A stretch of DNA of 64,000 nt, from assembly GCA_022559845.1 (NCBI GenBank), contig CM040121.1, positions 514,518,566 through 514,582,565 on the forward strand, written 5' to 3'. This document shows, piece by piece, positions 11,678-22,520 of the stretch. This DNA comes from Amorphophallus konjac. Its lineage: Eukaryota; Streptophyta; Magnoliopsida; Alismatales; Araceae. Position 1 is the first letter of the stretch; each line of letters begins with the position of its first letter. Under the pieces are notes generated by a model. It was given only the letters and a program-made list of their open reading frames with translations, was not told the DNA's origin and searched no databases. Position numbers and translations under genes: made by a program.

Positions 11678-12002
11678 AACAAACTGAATCCCTAACACTA
11701 GTGCACTGAATTTTAATGAGATACCAACTGATGGTGACAATGATAATAATAGTTTTGCAATTGTTGTGATGCAGTGATGTTATTAATTAAGAAGATTGTA
11801 AATATAAGACTGGTGAATTTGAAACCTTTTGAATTCCTCTCTTCTCTTTCTCAAGAAACTACTGAATCAATCTCTCAGCACCAGTTCAAATCAGACGTAC
11901 AGCTAAAATAAAGATCAAGGATAAGATGATGATGTTTAGGCAATGGGAAAAGCGTCCACTTCATTTGGTGACCACAGATGGAAACAAAGTGTGTGTATAT
12001 TA
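11675..12002. other. Intergenic stretch with a diverged local duplication
   Basis: The text at 11700-11870 repeats, in diverged form, 11210-11400 and 11505-11610 (the words TTTTAATGNGATRCCAAC, ATAATAGTTTTGCAATT, CTCAAG and ACTGAATC recur). No gene seen. Confidence 0.55.
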
Positions 12003-12453
12003 GGCTGCATTTGGTTCGGCTTCTCAACGTTTCAAAAAGTTCAAAATCACTGTAACCGTACAATCATTAATAAGCCTCAGATTTGTCTGTCGCATTTGAA
12101 AAATTTTCTGGCTCATTTGGGTGGTCGCCGCAAGAGATCATTCACGATATTACCCCTTCTTACTTTCCAAAGCTGTTACTTTTCTGCACTGTCCATTTAC
12201 GTGAAATGAGAAAAAGTTAGGGGTAAACACCCAGCCAATCATTCGAAATAGCATGCAGTTCTCCCAAAAGTAACTCCACGGGAGTTTTTGAGAACCGGCC
12301 GGTGCTCTTTTGCTTGTGTCTCTCTCTCTCTCACTGAGAGAAAATCGGGAGTGCACAAAAGTCGATGCCCCTTCGTCACGTTTGGTTCCACTTCAAATCT
12401 CTTGGGGATTCCAATGATTGAAATCCCCTTTAACCGCTAAACCAAACGCAGCC
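12003..12453. mobile_element. Tourist-like (PIF/Harbinger) MITE, 451 bp
   Basis: The ends are GGCTGCATTTGGTT and AACCAAACGCAGCC: 14-base inverted repeats with one mismatch. Both sides carry the trinucleotide TTA (12000-12002 and 12454-12456), the target duplication expected for PIF/Harbinger insertions. There is no coding capacity; it would be moved by a transposase from elsewhere. The interior contains a short GA/CT run at 12318-12333. Confidence 0.8.
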
Positions 12454-12456
12454 TTA

Positions 12457-12890
12457 GTTCTGGTCGTCACGTTTCAAATGAAGCGTGTCACGTAAACAAT
12501 TGGGCTCCCCTCCCCACTCCGAAATCAAACCAACTATTTATAGGGAGAGAGGGGGGTGCATTTTGTGCGTATGAACGGGATTCGTCTTGTCACATCATCT
12601 CCATCCCCAATCTCCAGAGAGAAAAAGAGCATACAGAGGGGGTCCGTACATAGGATTGGGGTGCGCCGTCTCATGCCATCTCCATCCCTAATCGAGAGAG
12701 AGAGAGAGAGAGAGTAATGGTAGTCATTACGGGAGACTTTGTTAATCGGGTGTGGTTAAAGTGCTCGAACTCGGGAGGTCGAGCTTGCTAACCGATCCCG
12801 ATTAACGTGACTGGGTGTGAGGAGAGAGCGGGGTCCACCGCTTTCTCTCTCTCTCTCTCTCTCATTTGTCGGGTTAGCTTCTCAAAGTAG
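12457..12890. repeat. Repeat units carrying short GA/CT microsatellites
   Basis: Contains two more copies of the CATCTCCATCC-containing word (about 12594 and 12677), a GA tract at 12696-12714 and a CT tract at 12844-12863. An imperfect inverted repeat around GTTAATCGGG / CCCGATTAAC lies at 12742-12808. No gene. Confidence 0.6.
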
Positions 12891-13499
12891 CCCTACAAGA
12901 AAACAAGGCTTTAGTGACGGCAAATTTTTGACCAACAAAATCTGTCACTAAGGTGACAAAATCAGTGACCTTAACAGTGGTACACACTACAAGAAAATAA
13001 GGCTTTAGTGACGGCAAATTTTTGACCGATAAAATCTGTCACTAAGGTGACAGAATCAGTGACCGTTCTGTGATAGAATATTCAATTAATCGGATTTCAC
13101 ACACACAAGCATTTGTGACGGATTTTGCGATAGATTTTGTGACCAACAAAATAACGTTGTCATTAATTCATCACAAACTTGTCACAAATATTGGGTGCAA
13201 AAGTACAAAATATCATGCCACATTTTGTGACAAAAGTTTTGACAATTTTGTGACAGATATGTGATGGTGCATGATCATATCAATAACCAGTGTGACAAAG
13301 TTTGTGACTAGTGATTAAACACCGTCGCTAATTTGTCTCAAATATTTATAACTGAAGATGAAAAAAATGTCACAGATTTGTGATCAAATGTAATGAGAGG
13401 TTGGAGATTTTTACAACCAAGACAGAGAGTGGGGGCAGCACATATCTAATGGAACGGTTGGATTAACGCTGTCAACTTGGAGGTTGCTTGGGTGCACTT

Positions 13500-14380
13500 G
13501 GATGTTCTACATAACGTATGAAAATGGTTATATACTGCATCATGCAATTTAGATCAATAAATCACAAGTGAATTCTCTCCTCTGTATTGGATTTGTGGTG
13601 TGGTTAGAGAGTTCACACGACATTTTCCGCTACCAGTTAAGTAGCCTTGAAATACATGGCTAAGTCTTTAAGGGATAAGCTCAGTATAATGATGCCATGT
13701 TTAATAACCTTTCATGGTTATGGAGGCATCTCCCAGAAAAAAGTCTACTAGACAAATGCTGGCATTATTGAGAAATGCTTATGACTCTCCCCCCCTGTTA
13801 TGTAACTGTCAACAGAAGAAAGAAGCTGAAGGTGTCAGTTTGCTCATAGACAGAGGCCAATCCATACTTTTGTAAGTGGAGTATCCTTACTGGATTCAAC
13901 TGGAGGCAGTTTTCTTTCCTCTCTGTGTATGGAGAGGTGAAGCAATAAGGGAAGCTACTGAAATCATAGCTAGCCCTCTCTGACAGAAAAGAACCTCAAA
14001 TCATTTTCTGCCCAGTGCCTCCCATGATTATGAATAGTTTTATTGGGAGATTTCTCTCTTTTCTATTATCCTACATACCCCATGAAGTTAGAGCTTGAAT
14101 GAGTTGAAAGCCCTAACATCATGTGTCTAATGAATTGAAGCTGATCTGTGTTTGCTTTTCATGAAGATTTGGAAAGCCCGGTGATTCAATTTTGTAAATT
14201 TCCTTGGACACATTTGGTGATCTACTCAGCATACATGAAAATGGTTATGCACTGCAATCATGGAGTACGTTCATATAAGCAGTACGCTCATGACTGAATT
14301 CACTCCTTGTGTATTGAATTCGTCGTTGTGGATGGAGGGCTTCTATAACTATTACAGCATCTTCTGCTACCAGTAATGAG
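13500..14380. repeat. Diverged internal direct repeat in the CACTA-like element
   Basis: 13512-13640 and 14237-14375 share, in order, TGAAAATGGTTAT, CACTGCA-like, GTGTATTG-like, GTGG and GCTACCAGT with different spacers. This looks like an old duplication of about 130 bases inside the element's interior. Confidence 0.6.
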
Positions 14381-15176
14381 ACTTAAATGGGAGGAGGGTT
14401 GAGGTGTTGAAGAGATTAAGCACAGTACGTATATGGAGACTCAGCCATATATATATAGGTCCAAAAGAATCACCTATAAGAAGTTAGCATCTAATCAATG
14501 ATTGGAATTACTTTGCTCCAAAAAAATAGGAGGTGTTGGGAAAATGTGGACTATGCTAGCATGAACATGGCTTTCCACAGAAGACATGTCTCATATGGTA
14601 TGAGCAGGTATTTTGCCCTCCTGCGTGCTCGAAGTGCCCCCATGAATCCAGTGTGCCGTCTCATTGCCCAAATGGGTAATCCGTCTGTTGTTTATGACAA
14701 TCTCTTCCTGTCTTGAAACTGTGTTGTTCCCTTCTTATAATTCATGCTGTGCTGCAATGGCTTTGTGCATGGTGTGATGCAGTGACTATTGATTAATCAT
14801 AGGCATACGAGTCTTGCTGCGCAATGGCTTTAAATTGCACCAATCTTCAGATATGGGGACCTGCTTTATGTGGCTGGGTTGGGCCTATTTCACCACTTGA
14901 GGTTGATACCATGCCTCTCCATCTTTTAGTGAGGTTGGTTTTGGCATTGAACATGTCTATAGCTCGGTGACAATTTTCATCTTGTTTCCAAGCTTTCAAA
15001 ATGGCTTAGCTTTGCAGTAATCAACACAAAAATGGGACTTATCGATCACATTGGGCACAGCGATAGTGACCGCAAAATGTACTGGCAAAGCAATGGGGAG
15101 CATCGATCTCGCTGTCAAGATTGACAGTCAAACAAAGACACAGAAGATCACTTATGCTGGTTTTGAGCTTTTTCGT

Positions 15177-15181
<5 letters not shown>

Positions 15182-15216
<35 letters not shown>
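15182..15216. repeat. (GA)n microsatellite
   Basis: About 17 GA units in the interior of the CACTA-like element. Confidence 0.9.
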
Positions 15217-15220
<4 letters not shown>

Positions 15221-16615
15221 TAACGCAAGGATTGTCAGCACATTTTTGCTTACATAACTTTGCAAAATAAACTCAGGATTGTCCCCATTGAAATTAATAT
15301 CTTGTATGTCAGATGTGCTCAATTAGATGCTGTGGTGCACAAAATACGTTAGATAATTGCATCTTATAAGGCATATTCTATGATAGTTAAGCGAGTTTTT
15401 TTTTTTTTGACTTTTCAGGAAAGCATGGAGCAGCAAGACAGCAAGAAGTGTTACTAAAATTTGGGGGTTACAATCTTCGGTGCCTTAGCAAGAGAGATTC
15501 AAAGCAAGACAAGGAGTGTTTTCACGAGATTGTCTTATAGCAAGTGCCTGGCTTGGGATTTTTGTTGCAGAGATAGATTACTGTTTCATTTTCTTGCATG
15601 ATATTTTTAATTTCGTATTATTACTCTGAATGCTTCACTTTTTTTGACTGTTCTTGAATGATTTTTTATGTCAGAAAATGTTCCATGGTGGGAAAGTTCA
15701 CAAGGGAGATGTGCATCAATTTTAGTATTCGAATCTCGTCTAATATGTCCTTTTTTATCTTTTGAATCATGTTAACTTAACTACGGAGGTGGATTTGCTT
15801 CATCCTAAAGAACACATTATTTATGGAGGATCTGTTTTTGAAGTCTAGGGTGACCGTATGCTTTTTTTTCGGTAGGTAAATTTTTTGTTTTTAACAGGGA
15901 AGGGGAATTAACGGGGAAGGGGAACCGGGTAATGAACCCAAAGGCCTCCCCCTTGCAAAGGGAGAGGGTGTCCACCCCCTCACTGGGCGGGAGACTAATT
16001 GGCCATATGTTGAGTTTTTGTATCCATGAAAACATGAGGATTGATTGGTTGGTAAAGTCTTTCCTTGAGATGGTATGAAGAGTGAATTTATGTACTTTAT
16101 ATATATATTTAAAATAATTTATATAATGTATTTTACAATCTATCATGTAAGGATCTTTTATCACAGTTGAATAGTACTTAATTTGGATGCGAACTTTCAT
16201 TCTAGCTAGGTTTTCTATTTTGTATGTATATTCAAATAATTGATGGTTGTGCGACAGATACGAGACTGAATTTGAGGAAGACTCGAGAATGTTATGTCGG
16301 GGTATGTGTGACTGAATATTGACAGGTTACATCACTATCAGTGACAACCAATTATATTTGTGACAGATTAGTGATGAATTTTGTTTTGTAATAGTGACGT
16401 AACAGTGACAAAATTGTGACCTATGTCAAGCATGTGTGACAAAATAATTTGTTATTTATTAACAACCAAATAGTATTTGTGACGAATTAGCGGCAAATTT
16501 TGTCTCAAAATAATGATAATCTATTAGTGATGAATTTGTAACAAAAAATGTGACAGAATAGTGATGGATTGTTTTTTTCTAGGCAAGTTAAAAGTACAGG
16601 TGAGAAAATCTGCCC

Positions 16616-17168
16616 ATCAAGGGTGAAGATTAAATCTTTATTTTTATATTATTTAATTAAGAATTTAACCTTCAAAACCTCGCCAACTCACTCAGCCTAT
16701 TTCTTTTGACTATCCCATATTTTTATTTTTTTAAATACATATGGCACATGGGATTTGACTTAAGAGAAATGGGCTTAATAAGAAAATAAAAAAAAATTAA
16801 ATGATAGCCGCAAAAGCGGCAGGGGGCGCGTCCGCACCCCCCCCCCCCGCGCCGCAAAAGAAAAAATAAAATGGCGACCGGCGCGAGGGGCCGCCCCGGT
16901 CACCATTTTTTTTATTTTTTTTCATTTTTTTCAATTTATCCCTTTCATCATTTTTTTAAACTATTAGCCCCCTTCTTTTTTTTCTTTGTTTATTATTATT
17001 TTTCTTTCTTCTCTTCCCTCTTAACTTTTAAATATCTTTCTTTCTTTTCATTTTTTTACCATGACTTAAATAAATTTAATAAGACTAATAATTTAAATAT
17101 TTAGGTAAAAATTAAATTTTTTTATTAAATAAATAAAATACTAAACTATAAATTCGTAGGACAGTACA
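16616..17168 (-). repeat. 3' LTR of element A, truncated (about 0.55 kb of 3.67 kb)
   Basis: The minus-strand sequence starts TGTACTGTCCTACG at 17168 directly after the polypurine tract and matches the far end of the 5' LTR (62930-63441, starting TGTAATGTCTTACG). Homology stops near 16616, so the last 3 kb are missing. Both copies keep the hairpin AGCCGCAAAAGCGGC (16807-16821; 63121-63135). Confidence 0.8.
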
Positions 17169-17849
17169 CCATCTCCCCCTTAAAGAGAACTCTGTCCTCG
17201 AAGTTTGGGGTTAGATGACATATCGAACAATCGAGGGTACTTCTTCTTCATCTCTTTCTCTAGTTCCCACGTTGCCTCCTCCTATGAGAAGTTCCTCCAT
17301 AGTACCTTCCCTAATGAAATGGCTTTAGTCCTCAGCACATGTTCTTTGCGATCCAGAATTCGAACATGTTGCTCCTCGTAAGATAGATTCTGCTGAAACT
17401 ACATCTGCTCAGAATTGATCACGTGTGACGGTTCATGCACATTCTTTCTCAATATGGACACGTAGAACACCGGATGTACTCCCTCTAAAGACGGAGGTAA
17501 AGTCAACCAATATGCCACATTCTCTAATTTCTTCAGAATCTCGAATGGTCCGACGAACCGTAGATTTAGCTTCCCACGCTTGCCAAACCGAATGATTCCT
17601 TTTATTGGAGACACCTTGAGAAAAACGTGACCACCAATTTCGAATGTCAACTCCTTCCTTTGGTTATTAACATAGCTCTTCTGTCGGTCTTGTGCTGTAG
17701 TCAATCTCTACCTGATCAACCTGATCTTTTCAAAGATTTCTTGTACAACTTCTGGCCCCACAAGCTGCCTGTCTCATGTTTCCTCCCAACACAACGGAGA
17801 TCTACAAGGTCTACCATATAGTGCCTCGAATGGAGCCATGCCTATACTT
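17169..17849 (-). pseudogene. Element A pol: integrase C-terminus and chromodomain, pseudogene
   Basis: Minus strand, from the B insertion: [20 protein letters not shown], then a stop, VGPEVVQEIFEKI, a stop, TTAQDRQKSYVNNQRKELTF, GHVFLKVSPIKGI, GPFEILKKLENVAYWLTLPP and FYVSILRK. After another stop comes the chromodomain: LSYEEQHVRILDRKEHVLR, a KVLWRN segment, a stop, EEATWELEKEMKKKYPRLFD. A chromodomain marks the chromovirus branch of Ty3 elements and targets integration to heterochromatin. At least four stops are present. It ends in the polypurine tract (AAGGGGGAGA on the minus strand) before the 3' LTR. Confidence 0.85.
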
Positions 17850-18309
17850 GCGTGTGTTGAGTTATGGTTTTGATGAATGTTGTGCTTGTTAAGTCATGGT
17901 TTTGTTGATAACTAAACTTAATGATGGCTTTAATGTTGATTATACCCTGTGGTTGATTACACATGTTCTTGATGATTGTGTTCATTTATCTTGTTGTTTA
18001 TGTTGGGTTTGCAAGAGGCAAGAGGTTTCATAACCTCTTTAATATGAACAAGCATGGTATTAACCCTGACTATTTTACCTGCAAGATCAAACTCATGATA
18101 GCCACCTGGTAAACCAAACGTGTGAATAAACACCCTGCTCCTCTGCAATTCAAAACAGGTGATATATATCATTTACTGTCAAGAGACGTTGGTAAGATGC
18201 TCACCTTGTTAAAGCCTCAATCTCACCATGGATATTTCATACATCTGTCATTAATACTCCTCATTCTTGCACCTTACACATGAAACCCTTCTGGCCATCG
18301 TGCGCCCTC

Positions 18310-18425
18310 GCCCGCGGATCGACCTGTGCGGTCAGGTCGCGGGGATCGCCCTGCCCGGTCAGGTCGCGGGGGTCAAGGGGGCAGCGCCCCTTGCGGGGGT
18401 TTCCGGGGGCGGAGCCCCCAGAACA
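18310..18425. repeat. GC-rich stem-loop cluster inside solo LTR B
   Basis: Contains GGTCAGGTCGCGGGG twice and nested self-complementary words such as GGGGGCAGCGCCCC and GGGGGCGGAGCCCCC. It contrasts sharply in base composition with the surrounding LTR. Confidence 0.75.
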
Positions 18426-18574
18426 AATTTAGAAACGCTCTGATGGTCTAGACGTTTCAAATGCATAAATCAAGTGAATCCAACCCCTAAATGCATGGAT
18501 TTGATATGGACATGAAGCCCTTGAATTATGGACATGTTTCCTTGAGCTAACATTTCAATTTTGCAGGTATAGAT

Positions 18575-18830
18575 CTTTCCGGTCGACCTACACGTCTTGG
18601 CCGGTCGACCTGAATTGCCAGAGCCTACAAATTCCAGAGTTTACAGGTTTCGGTCAACCGCCACCATAGGGCCGGTCGACCGGTTTTGCCAGAGCCTCAA
18701 AATTCGAGGATTTACAGGTTTCGGTCGACCGCCACCATAGGGCCGGTCGACCGATTTTGCCAGAGCCTCAAAATTCGAGGATTTACAGGTTCCGGTCGAC
18801 CGCCCCATGCCATCCGGTCGACCGCCAGCC
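18575..18830. repeat. GGTCGACC-bearing tandem repeat (about 88-bp unit) in solo LTR B
   Basis: About three units share the words TTGCCAGAGCC, GATTTACAGGTTTCGGTC, GACCGCCACCATAGGGCC and GGTCGACCG. Each unit holds two GTCGAC palindromes. Confidence 0.85.
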
Positions 18831-19397
18831 CCGATGCCCACTTTTGTTGACTTTTGGTTCAAGTTCGAAGGGTGGTCTTTCCACCCATTTCTTTAATCCT
18901 TTTGCCCCTAATTACACCAGATTTCGTGGATCTGGTCTGGGGCTTGTCCAAGGGCCATTCAAGAGTTATAAAACTCTCATTGGGTGCTAAAAACCCTATC
19001 TATCCAAGAGAGCCTCAAGGGAGATCAAGAGGAGGCTGTCCAAGGTGAAAGGAGAGGGCACTGTAGCTCCGTGAACAGTACTTCGTGCAGCAAGATCTTC
19101 ATCCATCTCCAAGGTGTTTCAAGCAAAATCTGAAGCTAGCAACCTCCAAGGAAGAGTATAGACAAGGAAGCAAGCAAGGATTCCAAGAAGAGTGCCTAAG
19201 GGAGAAAGAAGAGAAGCCAAGCAAGCAAGAAAGAAGAAAAGCCAAGCAAGCACGGATTGAAGCTCCAATCAAGTGAAGATACGTTCAAGATCTGTAACAT
19301 GCATTCAAGGGGAACCCAAAACAGGAGTTTTCTAAACTAAGCCTCATCGTCTTTATGTTTTGGGTATTGTATTTATGTTCATCATAAACTGAAGAAT

Positions 19398-19720
19398 CTG
19401 TGTGTGTGTGTGTGTGGATCGTGTTGAATCTGTGGTCATGTGTGTGTGTGTTATTTTCCATTCGTGTGTGCGTAGATCTTCCTAGATCTACGTATGTGTG
19501 TGTGGATCTCTTAGATCCAGTTGTTTTAGTGTGTGGTTTGCTGCACTTGTCGCAGCGTGTGTGTGTGGTAGTGATCCGGTTGTCGGATCGGGTTGGAGTT
19601 CATCTCCGTGTGTGTGTGTGTTGGAGCTTGTCTCCGTGTGTAGTTTGGGGTGCGTCCCCGTGTGCGTGTACAGGTGTCGTCCTGCGTGTGTGGTTGGAGC
19701 GTCGTCTCCGTTTGGGGATT
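19398..19720. repeat. TG-rich degenerate minisatellite in solo LTR B
   Basis: Blocks of (TG)4-8 alternate with words such as GGATCTCTTAGATCC and GAGTTCATCTCCGTG at intervals of roughly 45-60 bases. It translates into spurious Cys/Val-rich reading frames. Confidence 0.7.
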
Positions 19721-20080
19721 TATCCCTGAGTGAAGTCTCACCGGGTTTGGTGAGGGGTGGACGTAGGATTGCCGTCGTGCATCCGAACCATCTTAAAAAT
19801 CGCTGTGCAGTGTGGTTTGAATTGTGTGGTTTGATCCATTTTCTCTACCTCCATTCTAGGTGAGTGTTTGTGTTTATTGTTGTTCTGGATTTATCTTTGT
19901 ATATCTTGCATTATCTATACTATCATCAATTGAGTTTGATAAATCCAATCTGTGTACTAATAGTTTTGAATCCCTAAACTAGCATTCTATCACATTGTTT
20001 ATAAAAGGCCAAAAGTTTTCGTAAAAATTGTAATCACCCAATTCACCCCCCTCTTGGGTATCATTGATCGCGGGACTTCA

Positions 20081-20896
20081 GCGTGGAAGCTATTGTTATA
20101 AGCAAATTTTACAAGAGGTAGATGTCGCTCCCAATTGCCCTTCCAATCCAAAACACAAGCTCTAAGTATGTCATCTAGTGTCTGAATCGTCCTTTCGGAC
20201 TGACCGTCTGTTTACGAATGAAAAGCCGAACTGAGCTTGAGCTGCGAACCAAAAGTTTCCTGCAACTCTTGCCACAATCTGGATGCGAACTGGGGATCCC
20301 TATCAGCGATGATCGACTTTGGAATCCCGTGAAGTCTGACGATGTTATCTACATATAGTCTTGTCAAACTTTCCACCGATTGCTTCACCTTCATAGGAAG
20401 GAAAATATATAGACTTTGAAAATCGGTCCACGATCACCCATATAGAGTCATTGCCCTTTGCTGGTCTAGGTAACCCGGGCAAATCCTCTGTAAACACATC
20501 TAAGAATTCCCGAACAACCTCAATCTCTGCTACAGTCGGTGCCTGGTCAGCATCAGACTGCATGACTACGCTTGCTAAGAATGCATCGTAGCCATTTCTC
20601 AACATTCGCACAGTCTTCTTTGCTGAAACCACTAACTTCTTTCCAGCCACATGCTTCAGTAAGGGATGAGAAAACTCCTCCTCTGAAGGAATGCGAAAAA
20701 TAACTCTCTTCCTTCGACAATCTATCATAGCGTAATTCTCTTCTAACCAATCCAGTCCTAAGATAGCATCAAAGTCTTGCATAGGTAGACAGGAAAAAAA
20801 ATCGGGCAGAGTTCTTCCTTCTATATTAACGGATAGTGAGGATATATGACTCTTGGTAGACACCGCTCTTGCAGGTGTGTGCACCAACAGGGGCAC
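20081..20896 (-). pseudogene. Element A pol: protease fused to integrase core with RT-RNase H deleted, pseudogene
   Basis: The minus-strand frame (20896 down) reads the end of the protease (DFDAILGLDWLEENYAMIDC), the pre-RT linker (VVREFLDVFTEDLPGLP), and then immediately GNDSIWVIVDRFSKS, the integrase catalytic core. The RT, RNase H and zinc-binding part of integrase, about 600 residues in an intact element, are absent, and the join near 20473 is in frame. A one-base shift after KSIYFP leads into VESLTRLYVDNIVRLHGIPK and IIADRDPQF (integrase D-D region), and FHS is followed by a TAA before TDGQSERT. The reading continues to NNSFHA at the B insertion. Confidence 0.85.
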
Positions 20897-20935
20897 GTCT
20901 CGGTCTAACGACTCAATTCCGAATTCCTCATGTAA

Positions 20936-22117
20936 TTAACTAGCAAACCTCTCAGAAATGAAAGTATGTGTTACACCGGTGTCAAACAATACTCTAGCAT
21001 GAATACCATTGATAGAGATAATACCTCCTATGAAGTACTCCGCCTGTTCAGCATCCTCTCTAGGTAGTGCAAACACCCGAGATGGCGCTCGGGATCTCCC
21101 TACGGTTCTCGCACCTGCAGGTTTGGCTGCTACTGGAGATGCTACTGTTGCTACTAGCCGAACTGCTACAGACTGCATCATCTTCGGACAGTCTCGAGTC
21201 ATGTGGCCCTTCTCGCCACAACGGAGACACCTGCCGGTGGCGATCCAGCATACTTCCCCGCCATGTCGCTTGCCGCAATGTTTACATTCTGGTTTGTCGT
21301 TGGCCCTTGCTGGTGGTGTGGTCTTCCCTGTCACAAATGACGGCGATGGATTCTTCATCACCTTTTTGTCTTTGTCATACCTGTGAAATGGTGCTAACGG
21401 TCTCTTTGTTGAAGTCCTCTTCTCCTCTTGATATACTTCCATGTCGCTCTCTTGACGGCATGCTGCGCCAAGAGCTGCCTCCATCGTAGCAAGATCCAGT
21501 GCAACTAGACGGGTCCGAAGCGACGGTCGTAGTCCCGTCACAAACTTCTTCACCTTCCTTCTTTCATCTGTAACAATATGCGGTGCATACTTTGATAACT
21601 CCGCGAACTTAGCCTCATACTCAAGCACGGTCATCGACCCTTGAGTTAGGGCCAAAAAGTCTTGCTCCATCTTGTCTTGCACATGCTCCGGTATGTACTT
21701 TTTCGTGAATAGCCGCCTGAATTCTTCCCAAGAAATATCACCATCTAGTCTGTCAAGTTGATTCCTTAGCACAGACGCTCACCATACGTCCGCACTCTCC
21801 TGCAGCATGTAGGCCACCAGACTTGTCTTGTCCTCATCTGCACACCGGATGACCCGAAAAATCTTTTCTATCTCGTGGAGCCAGTTTTAAGTCATGATTG
21901 GCTGACTCTCCCCCTTAAAAGAGGGTGGAGCCATCCACCAAAATCTCTCCATCATAGTCACCCCTCCAAAAACCTGCCCCTGGGGTGATGCTGTCTGAGT
22001 TCGGAGTTGCGACTGAAGTGCTGCATGCGTCTGAGCCGTGGTTTGCACAGCTTGAACCAGACCTTGCATGAACATTCCATAATCCACCAAAGGTGTTGGG
22101 GGCGGAGACGGGGGTCC
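20936..22117 (-). pseudogene. Element A gag with zinc knuckles and protease active site, pseudogene
   Basis: The 278-codon frame (21772-20936) holds the Ty3 gag core (WEEFRRLFTKKYIPEHVQ and FAELSKYAPHIVTDERRK), two Cys/His clusters (CKHCGKRHGGEVC and CLRCGEKGHMTRDC) and the protease site VLFDTGVTHTFIS. Upstream, a 67-codon piece (22090-21887) starts VDYGMFMQGLVQAVQTTAQT. The linking part at 21780-21886 is frame-broken. The first codons lie across insertion C (31821-31765), where gag starts MAGGGHRAVQNDD. A stop follows the protease site at about 20936. Confidence 0.85.
22113..22117. repeat. Target-site duplication of element C, left copy (GGTCC)
   Basis: GGTCC immediately precedes TGTAATG at 22118 and is repeated at 31760-31764 after the right LTR. 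Confidence 0.9.
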
Positions 22118-22512
22118 TGTAATGCCTCAGATTTTTTGGATGTTTCTCAGATCAGGATCCGTGGGTTTTGGATCATCTTTCCGCGGGTTGCGGAGCGTGT
22201 CCGAGTGAGCTTTGGACTTTTATATCGAATTTTTGGACCCATTGGTGGTGTGCCCGTGAATTTCCATGGGTCTTTGGTGTTGTGAGGAGCACGCTGATAT
22301 TTTTCTAGAATTTTAGGAGCGCCTGTGTGGGTCCCGGGTAGCGTTTTGGTTTTTTACGCATGTTTTCGTCTATCGCACCTTCGGAACCCCGTACAGGGTG
22401 AACTATTACGTTCTTTGACTCTGGGACGTTACCACTGCGTTGAGTGTCTTTCGAGGATCGCGGGGAGCATTTTTCCTATTTTTCTGTATTTTTTAGAATT
22501 TCTAGATTTTCC

Positions 22513-22520
22513 TATATATT
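22513..22520 (+). promoter_or_regulatory. Putative TATA box in the C-family LTR
   Basis: CCTATATATTAACCCC is followed by a CT-rich tract of the sort found around plant start sites. The same block is kept in the 3' LTR (28897-28906) and in the diverged solo LTR D (60425-60436, minus). Confidence 0.55.

Larger units (their letters stand above)
12892..16580. mobile_element. Non-autonomous CACTA-like DNA transposon
   Basis: The left end has CTACAAGAAAA (12892) and, 94 bases on, CACTACAAGAAAA (12986): the CACTA terminal word, here duplicated with about 80 following bases. Both flanks (12900-13390 and 16310-16570) are dense in subterminal words of the type GTGACGGATTT, TTGTGACAAA and GTCACTAA in both orientations, and the right end closes with TTTTTTTCTAG. 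The interior (13400-16250) has no transposase. The right terminus is degenerate and I could not confirm a three-base target duplication, so the limits are approximate. Confidence 0.65.
17855..20080 (+). mobile_element. Insertion B: solo LTR of a copia-type element (2226 bp)
   Basis: It starts TGTTGAGTTATGG and ends GGGACTTCA, and GCGTG stands on both sides (17850-17854 and 20081-20085). The insertion splits the integrase codons of element A exactly: the host reads NNSFHA before it and [12 protein letters not shown] after it. The last 50 bases (CAATTCACCCCCCTCTTGGG) resemble the 3' end of copia LTRs. There is no internal region, so this is a solo LTR left by recombination. Orientation was chosen from the TG start and the C-rich end. 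Confidence 0.85.

Noticed and set aside
19400..19863. Cys/Val-rich frames of 109-121 codons
   Set aside because: They are translations of the TG-rich minisatellite in solo LTR B.
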